Source of the DNA: an uncultured Roseburia sp.
Lineage (GTDB): Bacteria; Bacillota; Clostridia; Lachnospirales; Lachnospiraceae
NCBI GenBank assembly: GCA_947647505.1
Contig: CANSKO010000003.1
Span: forward strand, 62,001 to 126,000
Direction: 5' to 3'
DNA: 64,000 nucleotides
Shown: one piece after another, positions 20,840 through 30,802 of the stretch
Numbering within the stretch: the first letter of the stretch is position 1
Layout of the letters: each line of letters opens with the position of its first letter
The notes under the pieces: generated by a model
The model's input: only the letters and a program-made list of their open reading frames with translations
Databases searched by the model: none
What the model was told of the DNA's origin: nothing
Position numbers and translations under genes: made by a program

Positions 20840-21958
20840 ATGGAGAAATCAAAAGTATATTTTACAACGTTTAAAACGAGCTTTACCGAGAATCTTTTGC
20901 AGAAGCTGCGCAGGCTGACGCTTGCGGCCGGTATCCGGGAAATTGATTTTGAAGATAAATATGCGGCGATTAAGATTCATTTCGGAGAATACGGCAATCT
21001 TGCGTTCCTGCGCCCCAATTACGCGAAGGTAGTGGCCGATATCGTAAAGGAAGCGGGCGGAAAGCCGTTTCTGACGGATTGCAATACGCTTTATGTGGGA
21101 AGCCGGAAGAATGCGCTGGATCATCTGGATACGGCGTATGCCAATGGATTTTCTCCGCTGACGACGGGCTGTCAGGTGATCATTGCAGACGGCCTGAAGG
21201 GAACGGATGAGGCGCTTGTGCCTGTGAACGGCGAATATGTCAAAGAAGCGAAGGTCGGACGCGCGCTGATGGATGCAGATATTTTGATTTCTCTGACGCA
21301 TTTTAAAGGGCATGAAGCGACGAGCTTTGGCGGCGCGATTAAAAACATTGGAATGGGCGGCGGCTCAAGGGCCGGCAAGATGGAGATGCACAGCGACGGC
21401 AAGCCGGGCGTGACGGCGGAAAAATGCGTCGGCTGCGGCAGCTGTACGAAGGTCTGCGCGCATACGGGCGTTACGATTACGGAAAAAAAGGCGTATATCG
21501 ACCATGACCGCTGCGTTGGCTGCGGACGCTGCATCGGCGTATGCCCAAAAGATGCGATTGAAGCGACGTTTGACGCGTCCAATAAGCGGCTGAACTGCAA
21601 AATGGCAGAGTATACAAAGGCGATTTGCCAGGGCCGGCCGTGCTTTCATATTGCGCTGGTCTGCGACGTTTCGCCCAACTGTGACTGTCATGCGGAAAAT
21701 GACATTCCGATTATTCCGGATGTCGGCATGTTCGCTTCGTTTGATCCGGTTGCGTTAGACGTTGCATGCGCGGATGCGTGCAACCGCCAGCCGATCATTG
21801 CGGGAAGCGTTCTGGCGGAGCAGGCGGCGCATCAGAAGGATTGCGCGCATCACGATCATTTTCATATGACGCACCCGGATACGGAGTGGGAGAGCTGCAT
21901 TGCGCACAGCGTAAAGATCGGGCTTGGCACGGATCAGTATGAACTGATCGAGCTATAA
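20840..21958 (+). CDS. DUF362 protein with two [4Fe-4S] ferredoxin motifs
   Basis: This 372-residue protein has an N-terminal DUF362 domain and two ferredoxin motifs, CVGCGSCTKVC and CVGCGRCIGVC, at about residues 195-235. A C-terminal segment follows with CDVSPNCDCH, a His-rich HQKDCAHHDHFHMTH and further cysteines. The function of DUF362 proteins is not established; an electron-transfer role is inferred from the clusters. It sits 22 bp before hydE, so a link to hydrogenase metabolism is possible. Confidence 0.85.
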   Translation: MEKSKVYFTTFKTSFTENLLQKLRRLTLAAGIREIDFEDKYAAIKIHFGEYGNLAFLRPNYAKVVADIVKEAGGKPFLTDCNTLYVGSRKNALDHLDTAYANGFSPLTTGCQVIIADGLKGTDEALVPVNGEYVKEAKVGRALMDADILISLTHFKGHEATSFGGAIKNIGMGGGSRAGKMEMHSDGKPGVTAEKCVGCGSCTKVCAHTGVTITEKKAYIDHDRCVGCGRCIGVCPKDAIEATFDASNKRLNCKMAEYTKAICQGRPCFHIALVCDVSPNCDCHAENDIPIIPDVGMFASFDPVALDVACADACNRQPIIAGSVLAEQAAHQKDCAHHDHFHMTHPDTEWESCIAHSVKIGLGTDQYELIEL

Positions 21959-21980
21959 AATCGGACAGGAAAGAGAAACG

Positions 21981-23042
21981 GTGGAAAATTTTAAGGATGA
22001 CGGGCAGATGCGTCTGCTGATCGACAGACTGGAGCGGGAGCGCCGTCTGGAAAAAGAAGAATGGATGGCGCTGATCGGAGAGCTGCCGGAAGCGGAGTAT
22101 CTGTTTGCGAAAGCGCGGGCGGCTGCAAAACGGCAGTATGGCACGGCCGTTTATGCCAGAGGGCTGATTGAGTTTACCAATTACTGTAAAAACAATTGTT
22201 TTTACTGCGGCATTCGAAGGGATAATGCAAATGTTGACCGCTATCGGCTTGATGAAGCGGAAATTATGGACTGCTGTAAAACGGGCTACGCGCTTGGATT
22301 TCGTACATTCGTGTTGCAGGGAGGCGAAGATCCTTATTATACGGATGAAAAACTGGAACGGCTGGTATGGCGCATCAAAGCATCGTATCCCGACTGCGCG
22401 CTGACGCTGTCTGTCGGGGAAATGTCAAAAGAGAGCTATCAGCGTCTGTTTGACGCGGGCGCTGACCGCTATCTGCTGCGGCATGAGACGGCAGACGAAC
22501 GGCACTATCGCAGGCTGCATCCCAAAGAGCTTAGCTTAAACGCAAGGAAGGCGTGTCTGTTGGCATTGCAGGAGATTGGCTTTCAGACGGGGTGCGGCTT
22601 TATGGTCGGCTCGCCCGGGCAGACGGTGGAGAGCCTGGCGGAAGATATGCTGTTTATTACGGAATTTGGCCCTCAGATGGTAGGCGTGGGTCCGTTTGTG
22701 CCGCATCATGATACGCCGTTTGCGAAGCATCCAAAAGGAAGCGTGGAGCGGACGCTGTATATGATCGGTCTGCTTCGGCTGTTAAAGCCCGCTCTTTTGC
22801 TTCCGGCAACGACTGCGCTTGGCACGGCGGACGCAAATGGCAGAGAGCGCGGCGTTCTGGCGGGGGCCAACGTCGTGATGCCAAATCTCTCACCCATTGG
22901 CGTCCGGAAAAAATACGCCCTGTATGATGACAAAATCTGTACCGGAGAAGAAGCGGCAGAATGCCTTGCCGGACTGCGCCGGCGCATGGAGGGGATTGGT
23001 TATGCGCTTTCAATGGAACGGGGCGATCCGGTGAAGGAATAG
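21981..23042 (+). CDS. hydE: [FeFe] hydrogenase H-cluster radical SAM maturase HydE
   Basis: This 353-residue radical SAM enzyme starts at GTG 21981. The cluster motif CX3CX2C is TNYCKNNCFYCGIRR. LQGGEDPYYTDE, LRHETADERHYRRLHP and GSPGQTVESLAEDM are typical HydE segments. HydE acts with HydG and HydF to build the di-iron subcluster of [FeFe] hydrogenase. No second CX7CX2C cluster motif is evident. It is followed by hydG and hydF, so this is a complete maturation cassette. Confidence 0.93.
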   Translation: MENFKDDGQMRLLIDRLERERRLEKEEWMALIGELPEAEYLFAKARAAAKRQYGTAVYARGLIEFTNYCKNNCFYCGIRRDNANVDRYRLDEAEIMDCCKTGYALGFRTFVLQGGEDPYYTDEKLERLVWRIKASYPDCALTLSVGEMSKESYQRLFDAGADRYLLRHETADERHYRRLHPKELSLNARKACLLALQEIGFQTGCGFMVGSPGQTVESLAEDMLFITEFGPQMVGVGPFVPHHDTPFAKHPKGSVERTLYMIGLLRLLKPALLLPATTALGTADANGRERGVLAGANVVMPNLSPIGVRKKYALYDDKICTGEEAAECLAGLRRRMEGIGYALSMERGDPVKE

Positions 23043-23106
23043 AAAGCGGCTTCTGAAAAGGATGCATGCTCAGATTCTGCCGCAGGGCAGGGAAAGAAGG
23101 AAAAAT

Positions 23107-24525
23107 ATGTACAACGTAATGTCGCCAAGAGCGGAAGAATTTATCAGCGATGAGGAAATAAAAGAATCGCTGGCTTATGCGGAACAAAATAAAAACAACA
23201 GGGTGTGCATTGAGCGGATTTTAAAGAAAGCGTCAGAGATGAAGGGGCTTTCACACAGGGAGGCAATCGTGCTTTTAGATTGTGAGCTGGATGATCTGAA
23301 TGCAGAAATCGAGCGTCTGGCAGAAGCCATCAAGCAGGAATTTTACGGCAACCGCATTGTGATGTTTGCGCCGCTGTATCTGTCCAATTACTGCGTCAAT
23401 GGATGCAAGTACTGCCCATACCACCTTAAGAACAAGAATATTGCAAGAAAGAAGCTTTCACAGCAGGAGATTGTGCGGGAAGTGATGGCGCTGCAGGATA
23501 TGGGACATAAACGGCTTGCGCTGGAAGCGGGAGAAGATCCCGTCCATAACCCGATCGAGTACATTCTGGAAAGCATCGAAACGATTTATGGAATCCGTCA
23601 TAAAAATGGAGCGATTCGCCGCGTTAACGTTAATATCGCGGCAACAACGGTAGAAAATTACAGAAAATTAAAAGAAGCCGGCATCGGGACGTACATTCTG
23701 TTTCAGGAGACCTACCATAAAAAATCTTACGAAGAGCTGCATCCGACGGGGCCAAAGAGCGATTATGCCTATCATACGGAAGCGATGGACCGCGCAAGAG
23801 AAGCCGGTATCGACGATATGGGCATCGGCGTTTTATTTGGGCTGAACAACTATCGATATGATTTCACCGGCATCATCATGCATGCGGAGCATATGGAGCA
23901 ATATGGCGGCGTAGGCCCGCACACAATCAGCGTGCCGCGCGTGCGGCGCGCGGATGACATTGATCCGAATGTATTTGACAATGGCATAAGCGACGCGATG
24001 TTTGCCAAAATCGTTGCATGTCTGCGGATTGCCGTGCCGTATACGGGGATGATCGTATCGACGAGGGAATCGCAGGAGAGCAGGGAGCGCGTGCTGCATC
24101 TTGGCGTTTCGCAGATCAGCGGAGGCTCCAAAACGAGCGTAGGCGGTTATGTGGAGGAAGAGGCGCCGGAAGAGAATTCCGCGCAGTTTGACATCAGCGA
24201 CAACCGCAGTCTGGATGAGGTTGTGCGCTGGCTGATGCAGCTAGGGTACGTTCCGAGCTTTTGCACGGCATGCTACCGGGAAGGCAGGACGGGCGACCGC
24301 TTTATGACGCTTCTGAAAAACCGGCAGATTTTAAACTGCTGCCATCCAAATGCGCTGATGACACTGAAGGAATATCTGGAAGACTACGCGACGGAAGAGA
24401 CGAAGGCGATTGGAGAGAAGTTAATAGAACGCGAGCTGACAAAAATCCCGAATCCGACGGTACGGGATAAGGCGGAGGAATATATACGGAACATTCATCT
24501 TGGAAAGCGGGATTTCCGGTTTTAG
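23107..24525 (+). CDS. hydG: [FeFe] hydrogenase maturase HydG (tyrosine lyase)
   Basis: This 472-residue radical SAM enzyme cleaves tyrosine to give the CO and CN ligands of the H-cluster. The radical SAM cluster is CVNGCKYCPYH. The second, HydG-specific cluster motif near the C-terminus is CTACYREGRTGDRF, followed after 22 residues by LNCCHPNAL. This second site separates it from ThiH. ATG 23107 follows AAGAAGGAAA; the upstream ATG at 23062 is rejected. Confidence 0.95.
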   Translation: MYNVMSPRAEEFISDEEIKESLAYAEQNKNNRVCIERILKKASEMKGLSHREAIVLLDCELDDLNAEIERLAEAIKQEFYGNRIVMFAPLYLSNYCVNGCKYCPYHLKNKNIARKKLSQQEIVREVMALQDMGHKRLALEAGEDPVHNPIEYILESIETIYGIRHKNGAIRRVNVNIAATTVENYRKLKEAGIGTYILFQETYHKKSYEELHPTGPKSDYAYHTEAMDRAREAGIDDMGIGVLFGLNNYRYDFTGIIMHAEHMEQYGGVGPHTISVPRVRRADDIDPNVFDNGISDAMFAKIVACLRIAVPYTGMIVSTRESQESRERVLHLGVSQISGGSKTSVGGYVEEEAPEENSAQFDISDNRSLDEVVRWLMQLGYVPSFCTACYREGRTGDRFMTLLKNRQILNCCHPNALMTLKEYLEDYATEETKAIGEKLIERELTKIPNPTVRDKAEEYIRNIHLGKRDFRF

Positions 24526-24550
24526 GCGGTGGCAAAGGAGCGTGCGATAG

Positions 24551-25783
24551 ATGGGAATGAATGAGACGCCGTCGGCGGAGCGTGTGCACATTGGCATTTT
24601 TGGCAGAAGAAACGCCGGGAAATCCAGCGTTATGAATGCCGTGACAGGACAGAATCTGGCAATCGTATCCGACCGGAAAGGCACGACGACGGACCCTGTG
24701 AAAAAGGCGATGGAGCTTTTGCCGCTTGGTCCCGTCGTTTTTGTGGATACGCCGGGGCTGGACGATGAAGGGGAGCTGGGCAGACAGCGCGTGGAAAAAA
24801 GCTATCAGGCGTTGGAGCAGACAGACCTTGCTGCGCTTGTCATAGACGGAGAGGGAGCGGCAGAGCCGGATGCGCTTTTGCGCGTGGAGCGGCCGCTGTT
24901 AAAGGAGCTTGCGGCGCGCCGGATTCCATATGTGATCGCGGTCAACAAGGCGGACGCGCTGACGGAACAGAAAAAGCGCGCATGGGAGGCGCTGTTTGCG
25001 GATGAAAAAAATCTGCTGTTTATCAGTGCAAAGAGCGGAGAAAATATACAGGATTTGAAAGAATGTCTGGCAAAGCTGCGGCCGGAGGAAACGGAAAAGC
25101 GCCGTATTCTTGGTGATCTGCTGCAGCCGGGCGACGTCGTTGTGCTTGTTGTGCCGATTGATTCCGCGGCGCCCAAAGGACGTCTGATTCTGCCGCAGCA
25201 GCAGGTGATCCGGGATTGTCTGGAAGTGGGAGCGCATCCGTTTGTAACAAGGGAGACGGAGCTTTGCGCCGCGCTTTCTGCGCTTTCGAAAAAGCCGAAA
25301 GTTGTAGTGACCGACAGCCAGGCATTTGAGAGGGTGGCAAAAGATACGCCGGAGGATATGTTTCTGACGTCGTTTTCCATCCTCTTTTCCAGATACAAAG
25401 GGGATCTGGCGCAGCAGGTAAAAGGCGCGAAGAAGCTTCTTGCGCTGCGGGACGGCGACGTCATACTGATTTCCGAAGGGTGTACGCATCACAGGCAGTG
25501 CGAGGATATTGGCACAGTCAAAATGCCCCGCTGGATTCGAGAATATACGGGAAAGGATATTCAGTTTACGTTTACATCCGGGACGCAGTTTCCGCAGGAT
25601 TTGTCCCAATATGCGTTGATTGTGCATTGTGGGGGATGCACGTTAAATGAGCGTCAGATGAAAAGCCGTCTGCAATGCGCCGTGGAAAGGGGCGTGCCGA
25701 TGACGAATTATGGCATGGCAATTGCACAGATGCATGGCGTTTTAGATCGCAGCCTTGCGCTGTTTCGTGCAGAGGGCGGATGA
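24551..25783 (+). CDS. hydF: [FeFe] hydrogenase maturation GTPase HydF
   Basis: This 410-residue scaffold protein receives the di-iron precursor and transfers it to apo-hydrogenase. The N-terminal GTPase domain has GRRNAGKSS, FVDTPGLDD and VNKAD. The C-terminal cluster-binding motif is CTHHRQCE plus HCGGC, matching the CxH...HCxxC pattern. The order hydE-hydG-hydF with short gaps indicates one transcript. The hydrogenase itself is not in the window. Confidence 0.96.
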   Translation: MGMNETPSAERVHIGIFGRRNAGKSSVMNAVTGQNLAIVSDRKGTTTDPVKKAMELLPLGPVVFVDTPGLDDEGELGRQRVEKSYQALEQTDLAALVIDGEGAAEPDALLRVERPLLKELAARRIPYVIAVNKADALTEQKKRAWEALFADEKNLLFISAKSGENIQDLKECLAKLRPEETEKRRILGDLLQPGDVVVLVVPIDSAAPKGRLILPQQQVIRDCLEVGAHPFVTRETELCAALSALSKKPKVVVTDSQAFERVAKDTPEDMFLTSFSILFSRYKGDLAQQVKGAKKLLALRDGDVILISEGCTHHRQCEDIGTVKMPRWIREYTGKDIQFTFTSGTQFPQDLSQYALIVHCGGCTLNERQMKSRLQCAVERGVPMTNYGMAIAQMHGVLDRSLALFRAEGG

Positions 25784-25798
25784 TTTTTGGAGGGGTTT

Positions 25799-26623
25799 AT
25801 GAATATACAGGATAAGCTGGAACGAATTTTACGTGATCTGCACATTATGCTTTCCAGAGCGCAGGAATCGGAGCGCAGCCCGGAATACGTCCTGATACGC
25901 AAAAAGGAAATGCAGGCAAAGCTGGGGAGCATCAGCGAGGCAGTCCGGGAGATGATGGAGGCCTATGAAATTACGGAGCAGAGCCGCAACCGGGGAGAGC
26001 TTGAGGCGGAAAAGCGCCGGATGGAGATTATGCGGGACGCCGGCCGGCAGGCGGAAGACATCTACGCGGCATCCGTAATCTATACGGACGACGCGCTGGG
26101 GCGGATTTTGGATATTATCGATGCGGCAGAGCGGTCTTCCAGAGAAGTGCTAAAGCAGTTTTCGCGGGAAATGGCGGAAGAGAGGCGCACGATTCGCAGC
26201 AATCAGCTGGAATTGATTACACAGCTTGGAGATATGAAGGATACGGCGAAATATATGCGGCTGATTGAAGAGCGCAACCGTGAAATTGCAAAGGAAAAGG
26301 CCAAAAAGCAGGACAATGGAACGTCCCGCGACTATCGGCGCGGCAGAGAGCGGGAGGCGGGCAATACGGCCGTTACGCCGGAGATTAAGATTAACAGGGA
26401 ATATTTTGAAAAAGCGGGGCTGTCGCCGGACGGACTTTTGGATGCGCAGACAGAAGGGGAAGCGAATGCCGGAGAAGAAACGGCGTCCTATGAGAAACCG
26501 GTGATCAAGGTCAACCAGGAGTATTTTCGAAAGCGGGAGCAGACGGCGCAGGAAGTGGAAGAAGCGGGAGAAGAAAGCAAAGAAGAACGACAGAAATTCT
26601 TTTCTTTTGGACGGAAATCATAA
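25799..26623 (+). CDS. Coiled-coil protein of unknown function after hydF
   Basis: This 274-residue protein is rich in Glu, Arg and Lys and predicted mostly helical. Long coiled-coil stretches at about 1-75 and 80-175 loosely recall DivIVA or ATPase b-subunit-like stalks. The C-terminal third contains two copies of a short motif, KINREYFEK (about residue 195) and KVNQEYFRK (about residue 235), in a low-complexity acidic background. ATG 25799 has GGAGGGG upstream. It lies 15 bp after hydF and 33 bp before a response regulator. No function is assigned. Confidence 0.7.
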   Translation: MNIQDKLERILRDLHIMLSRAQESERSPEYVLIRKKEMQAKLGSISEAVREMMEAYEITEQSRNRGELEAEKRRMEIMRDAGRQAEDIYAASVIYTDDALGRILDIIDAAERSSREVLKQFSREMAEERRTIRSNQLELITQLGDMKDTAKYMRLIEERNREIAKEKAKKQDNGTSRDYRRGREREAGNTAVTPEIKINREYFEKAGLSPDGLLDAQTEGEANAGEETASYEKPVIKVNQEYFRKREQTAQEVEEAGEESKEERQKFFSFGRKS

Positions 26624-26656
26624 GAAGCAGCGGCAGGATGGAAAGGAGCAGGGAAC

Positions 26657-27349
26657 ATGAATCGAATACTCGTCTGTGACGACGACAGAGAAATCGTAGA
26701 GGCGATCGAAATTTATCTGCAACAGGAAGGATATGAAGTGATCCGTGCATACGACGGAGCGGAAGCGCTTGACATTTTAAAAAAGCAGGCAGTCGATCTT
26801 TTGATTATTGACGTTATGATGCCAAAGTTGGACGGCATTCGCGCAACCTTAAAAATCCGGGAGGAGAGCAGCATACCCATCATCATCCTATCGGCCAAAT
26901 CCGAGGATTCCGATAAGATTCTGGGGCTGAATATCGGAGCGGACGACTATCTGACAAAGCCGTTTAACCCGCTTGAGCTGGTGGCCAGGGTGAAATCACA
27001 GATCAGACGCTATACAAAGCTTGGCAATGCCGCAGAGAGCAGTCATGCGGTGTATCAGGCGGGCGGGCTTGTCATCAATGACGATCTCAAAGAGGTGACG
27101 GTCGATGACGAACCGGTTAAGATGACGCCGATCGAGTACAATATTCTTCTGCTTTTGATGAAGAATCAGGGCAAGGTTTTTTCCATCAGCCAGATCTACG
27201 AAAGCATCTGGAATGCGGACGCCATTGGCGCAGACAATACGGTGGCCGTACACATCCGTCACATTCGGGAGAAGATTGAAATCAATCCGAGGGAGCCGCG
27301 CTACATCAAAGTCGTATGGGGCATCGGGTATAAAATAGATAAAGTATAG
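26657..27349 (+). CDS. OmpR/PhoB-family response regulator
   Basis: This 230-residue protein has an N-terminal receiver with phosphoacceptor D52 (LLIIDVMMPKLDG), acidic pocket DDD near residue 10, and the switch Lys in LTKPFNP. A C-terminal winged helix follows (VKMTPIEYNILLLLMKN...AVHIRHIREKIE). It most resembles the VanR-like branch. The cognate kinase starts 12 bp downstream. Confidence 0.95.
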   Translation: MNRILVCDDDREIVEAIEIYLQQEGYEVIRAYDGAEALDILKKQAVDLLIIDVMMPKLDGIRATLKIREESSIPIIILSAKSEDSDKILGLNIGADDYLTKPFNPLELVARVKSQIRRYTKLGNAAESSHAVYQAGGLVINDDLKEVTVDDEPVKMTPIEYNILLLLMKNQGKVFSISQIYESIWNADAIGADNTVAVHIRHIREKIEINPREPRYIKVVWGIGYKIDKV

Positions 27350-27361
27350 GGGAAAATCAGG

Positions 27362-29329
27362 ATGGACAGCAAATTCAACAATGGATTTAAAACGGTTGCA
27401 GTCTTTGTGCAGATGGTCTGTCTGATCATCGTAATTGTCGTTACGGCCCTGATGGTGAACCTGTTTGGAAGGAGTAGGCTTAGTTTTCGTGACATCGGAA
27501 GTGACTATTCCTTTTTTCATTCCTATCATTTTGCGGAAGAAATTTCGGGCGAGATAAAAACGCTGACGCTGTTTTTGCAGATGAAGGAACTGGATCCGGA
27601 CTATACGAAGTACAAGCAGTACAGGCTTCGGTATGACGGCGGGGAAAGCAACCTGTATTACTGGCTTTTGCGGGATGGCGCGATTGTTTCCAATATGCCG
27701 GAAGAAGCTGCGGACACAAAGGAAGGGGCGAAAGCCTTTGCGGAAAAAATGGGCAGCTATTTGTATTATAATGATGAAACGGTGCATCTGGATGGGGATC
27801 TGGCGCGCATTGGCGCCGCGCAGACAGTGGATTTTCTTCGTTTGTTCCAGAACAGGGAAGAAGGCGAGCTGTATATCGCCGTTGATGTTTCCCTGTCGAA
27901 AAAAGATGCCATTGCAGATGCGGCAGAGGTTTACGAAACGTATTTTCCCTGGATTGGAATGGGGTTGATCGTGGCCGTGCTTTCGTTTCTTTGTTTTTTG
28001 CTGGTCATGATTTACCTGACGCTTGCGGCCGGCAGAAATGAGAAGGATGACAGAATTCATCTGCATCGGATTGATTATCTGCCGACGGAGATTTTGTTTC
28101 TGTTCTTATGCTTTTTCATCTTTGGATTGATTGCGTTTTGCGTCAGGCTTGGCGGGAAGGACTGGGGCATTTCCAGCGCTCTGATTCTGACGGGGACGCT
28201 GGTGTTTTTGTCGGATGCAGTGATCCTGACGCTGTATCTGAGCTTTGTGCGAAAGATCAAGGCGGAGCAGTTTATGAGCTGTAGCCTGACGGTATATACG
28301 GTGCATACGTTAAAGGCGTGCATGCAAAGGCAGGATATTGCAAGGCGCACGAAGATTCAGTTTGGGGCATATGGGCTTTTGGTGGCGTTTTTCGTGTGGG
28401 AGGCGTTTGCGGGCCGTCATGTTTGGGCGGCAGCCGCGCTTTTTTTCCTGTTCGCTTACCTGTCGGCGCAATTTTTGCAGCAGGCCGTCTGGCGGAAAAA
28501 GATCTTAGAGGGGGTTCGTCAGATCAGTCACGGAACGGTGGATTATCAGTTAAACAGCAGAGAGTTTGGCGGAGATTACAGGGAGCTGGCGGAAGAAATC
28601 AATGGCATTGGGGAAGGGCTTATGCATGCCGTGGAGGAGAATACGAAAAACGAGCGTCTGAAAACAGAGCTTGTCACCAATGTCTCCCACGATATCAAAA
28701 CGCCTCTGACGTCAATTATCAATTATGTCAGCCTGATTAAAATGGAAGGAAGCTGGAATGAGAATGTAGAAAATTACGTAGGCATCCTGGAAAAGAAGTC
28801 GCAGCGGTTAAAGCAGCTGACGGAGGACCTGGTGGAAGTTTCGCAGATTACGACCGGGAATATTATGCTGGACATGCAGCCAATCAATATGGTGGAGCTG
28901 ATTTATCAGACCGGCGGAGAATTCAACGAGCTGTTCGAAGAGGCGGGGCTGACGGTGATTACGCGCCTTCCCAAAGAGCCGGTCATGGTTCTGGCCGACG
29001 GAAGCCGCGTCTGGCGGGTTGTGCAGAATCTGTACAACAATGTGGCCAAATATGCGATGCGGGATACGAGGGTCTTTGTGGAGCTGAAGGTGAATGACGG
29101 ATACGGTGAATTCTCCATCAAAGACATCTCTGCGCAGGAGATTCAAAAATCGGCGAAGGATTTAAGCGGGCGGTTTGTGCGCGGCGACGAATCCCGTCAG
29201 ACGGAGGGCAGCGGACTGGGGCTTTCGATCGCGGAAAATCTGACGAAGCTGATGGGAGGAACGTTTGAGATTGCGCTGGACGGCGATCTGTTTACCGTAT
29301 CCATTACATTTCCTGTGATCAATCCCTGA
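27362..29329 (+). CDS. Membrane sensor histidine kinase, polytopic
   Basis: This 655-residue kinase pairs with the preceding regulator. One N-terminal membrane helix (about 13-37) precedes an extracytoplasmic sensor region of about 150 residues. About five further helices follow between 195 and 375. The kinase core has H443 in NVSHDIKTPLTSI, an N-box-like QNLYNNVAKYA, and GSGLGLSIAENL. The extra helices between sensor and kinase are more than the usual two. Next downstream are an O-acyltransferase and partners, possibly its targets. Confidence 0.92.
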   Translation: MDSKFNNGFKTVAVFVQMVCLIIVIVVTALMVNLFGRSRLSFRDIGSDYSFFHSYHFAEEISGEIKTLTLFLQMKELDPDYTKYKQYRLRYDGGESNLYYWLLRDGAIVSNMPEEAADTKEGAKAFAEKMGSYLYYNDETVHLDGDLARIGAAQTVDFLRLFQNREEGELYIAVDVSLSKKDAIADAAEVYETYFPWIGMGLIVAVLSFLCFLLVMIYLTLAAGRNEKDDRIHLHRIDYLPTEILFLFLCFFIFGLIAFCVRLGGKDWGISSALILTGTLVFLSDAVILTLYLSFVRKIKAEQFMSCSLTVYTVHTLKACMQRQDIARRTKIQFGAYGLLVAFFVWEAFAGRHVWAAAALFFLFAYLSAQFLQQAVWRKKILEGVRQISHGTVDYQLNSREFGGDYRELAEEINGIGEGLMHAVEENTKNERLKTELVTNVSHDIKTPLTSIINYVSLIKMEGSWNENVENYVGILEKKSQRLKQLTEDLVEVSQITTGNIMLDMQPINMVELIYQTGGEFNELFEEAGLTVITRLPKEPVMVLADGSRVWRVVQNLYNNVAKYAMRDTRVFVELKVNDGYGEFSIKDISAQEIQKSAKDLSGRFVRGDESRQTEGSGLGLSIAENLTKLMGGTFEIALDGDLFTVSITFPVINP

Positions 29330-29366
29330 CAGGATGCGGGAAACATAATTTTTCAGGAGAGACGAC

Positions 29367-30782
29367 ATGTATTTTAGTTCAATGACATTTTTGTGGGTAT
29401 TTTTGCCGCTGACGCTTTTGCTGTATCTTCTGGCGGAGCATTTTGGAAAAAACCGGGCCGGAAACCTTGTGCTGCTTTTGGCAAGCCTGCTGTTTTACGC
29501 ATGGGGCGAGCCCGTGTATATCGTGCTGCTTTTGTGCTCCGTCGCAATGAATTATCTGTTCGGCCTGCTGCTTACAGGGAAAAGCGGAAATGAGCGCAAA
29601 GCGCTTTTGGCGTGCGGCGTCGCTTTGAATATCGGACTGCTTGGGTTTTTCAAATATTATAATTTTTTTGCGTCTTACGGCAATCAGCTGCTTGGGGGAG
29701 ACTATCTGCCGATGAGCTCCTTTGCGCTGCCGCTTGGCATTTCCTTTTATACGTTTCAGGCCATGTCCTATGTAATCGACGTGTACCGCGGCGAAGTGTC
29801 CGCGCAGAAGAATTTTTTCTCCCTTCTGCTGTATATTTCGCTGTTTCCGCAGCTGGTAGCCGGGCCGATTGTAAAATACAGGGACGTGGAGGCGCAGCTT
29901 TCCGGGAGGGTCAGTACGTACGAAAAAAGGGCGTACGGCGTAAAACGCTTTCTTTACGGTCTGAGCAAAAAAGTTCTGCTGTCCAATGTGTTTGGAAGAT
30001 ATGTGGATATGGTATTGGGATTTGAAGCGGCAAAACTCAGCACGGGACTGGTCTGGCTGGCGATGCTTTTGTATACGTTTCAGATTTATTATGATTTTTC
30101 CGGCTATTCGGATATGGCGATCGGGCTTGGCAGCATGTTTGGCTTTTCCTTTCGGGAAAATTTCAGGTATCCGTATGTTGCGCAGTCGATACAGGAGTTT
30201 TGGAGAAGGTGGCACATCTCTCTCTCCACCTGGTTTAAGGAGTATGTTTACATTCCCTTAGGGGGCAACCGCAGGGGGACAGCGCGCACGTATGTCAATC
30301 TGTTTGTCGTATTTCTGCTGACGGGCTTCTGGCATGGGGCAAGCCTGACGTTTGTATTTTGGGGAATATTTCACGGCGCGTTTATGGTGATCGAGCGACT
30401 GGGCTTTGCGCGCGTATTGGAAAAGAATCCTCTGAAAATACTAAATCATGCCTATGCATGGCTTGTGATCATATGCGGATGGGTCCTGTTTCGGGCGGAC
30501 GGGATGACAAAGGGGCTGGCATTGTGGAAGGCGATGTTTGTGTACCAGAAGGGAGAATACAATCTTTTCACCTGTCTGAATGCGGAGGTGGCGCTTTCGC
30601 TGCTGTGTGGATTTCTGCTTTGCGGCGTTTTGCAGACGCGGCTTCCCAAATTAAAGGAGGCGCTTTATGACAGGCAGGAGGCTTCGGTCGTGCAGACGAT
30701 TTGTCTGGCCGCGCTGTTTCTGCTCTGCATCGTTTCGCTTTCCGCCGACTCCTATAATCCATTTATTTATTTCCGGTTTTAA
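29367..30782 (+). CDS. MBOAT-family membrane O-acyltransferase (AlgI/DltB-like)
   Basis: This 471-residue polytopic protein has the AlgI-type signature QEFWRRWHISLSTWFKEYVYIPLGGNRRG, split here as QEFWRRWHISLS and YIPLGGNRRG. The catalytic His region is TGFWHGASLTFVFWG. Family members pass acyl groups across the membrane to polysaccharides or teichoic acids. AGGAGA precedes the start. The next gene encodes a DHHW/AlgJ-like extracellular partner, the usual two-component arrangement. Confidence 0.93.
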   Translation: MYFSSMTFLWVFLPLTLLLYLLAEHFGKNRAGNLVLLLASLLFYAWGEPVYIVLLLCSVAMNYLFGLLLTGKSGNERKALLACGVALNIGLLGFFKYYNFFASYGNQLLGGDYLPMSSFALPLGISFYTFQAMSYVIDVYRGEVSAQKNFFSLLLYISLFPQLVAGPIVKYRDVEAQLSGRVSTYEKRAYGVKRFLYGLSKKVLLSNVFGRYVDMVLGFEAAKLSTGLVWLAMLLYTFQIYYDFSGYSDMAIGLGSMFGFSFRENFRYPYVAQSIQEFWRRWHISLSTWFKEYVYIPLGGNRRGTARTYVNLFVVFLLTGFWHGASLTFVFWGIFHGAFMVIERLGFARVLEKNPLKILNHAYAWLVIICGWVLFRADGMTKGLALWKAMFVYQKGEYNLFTCLNAEVALSLLCGFLLCGVLQTRLPKLKEALYDRQEASVVQTICLAALFLLCIVSLSADSYNPFIYFRF

Positions 30783-30802
30783 ACGGCCAAAAGGAGGAAA
30801 TT

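Noticed and set aside
23107-24525. Annotation as thiazole synthase ThiH
   Set aside because: The C-terminal second cluster motif and the hydE/hydF neighbours identify HydG.
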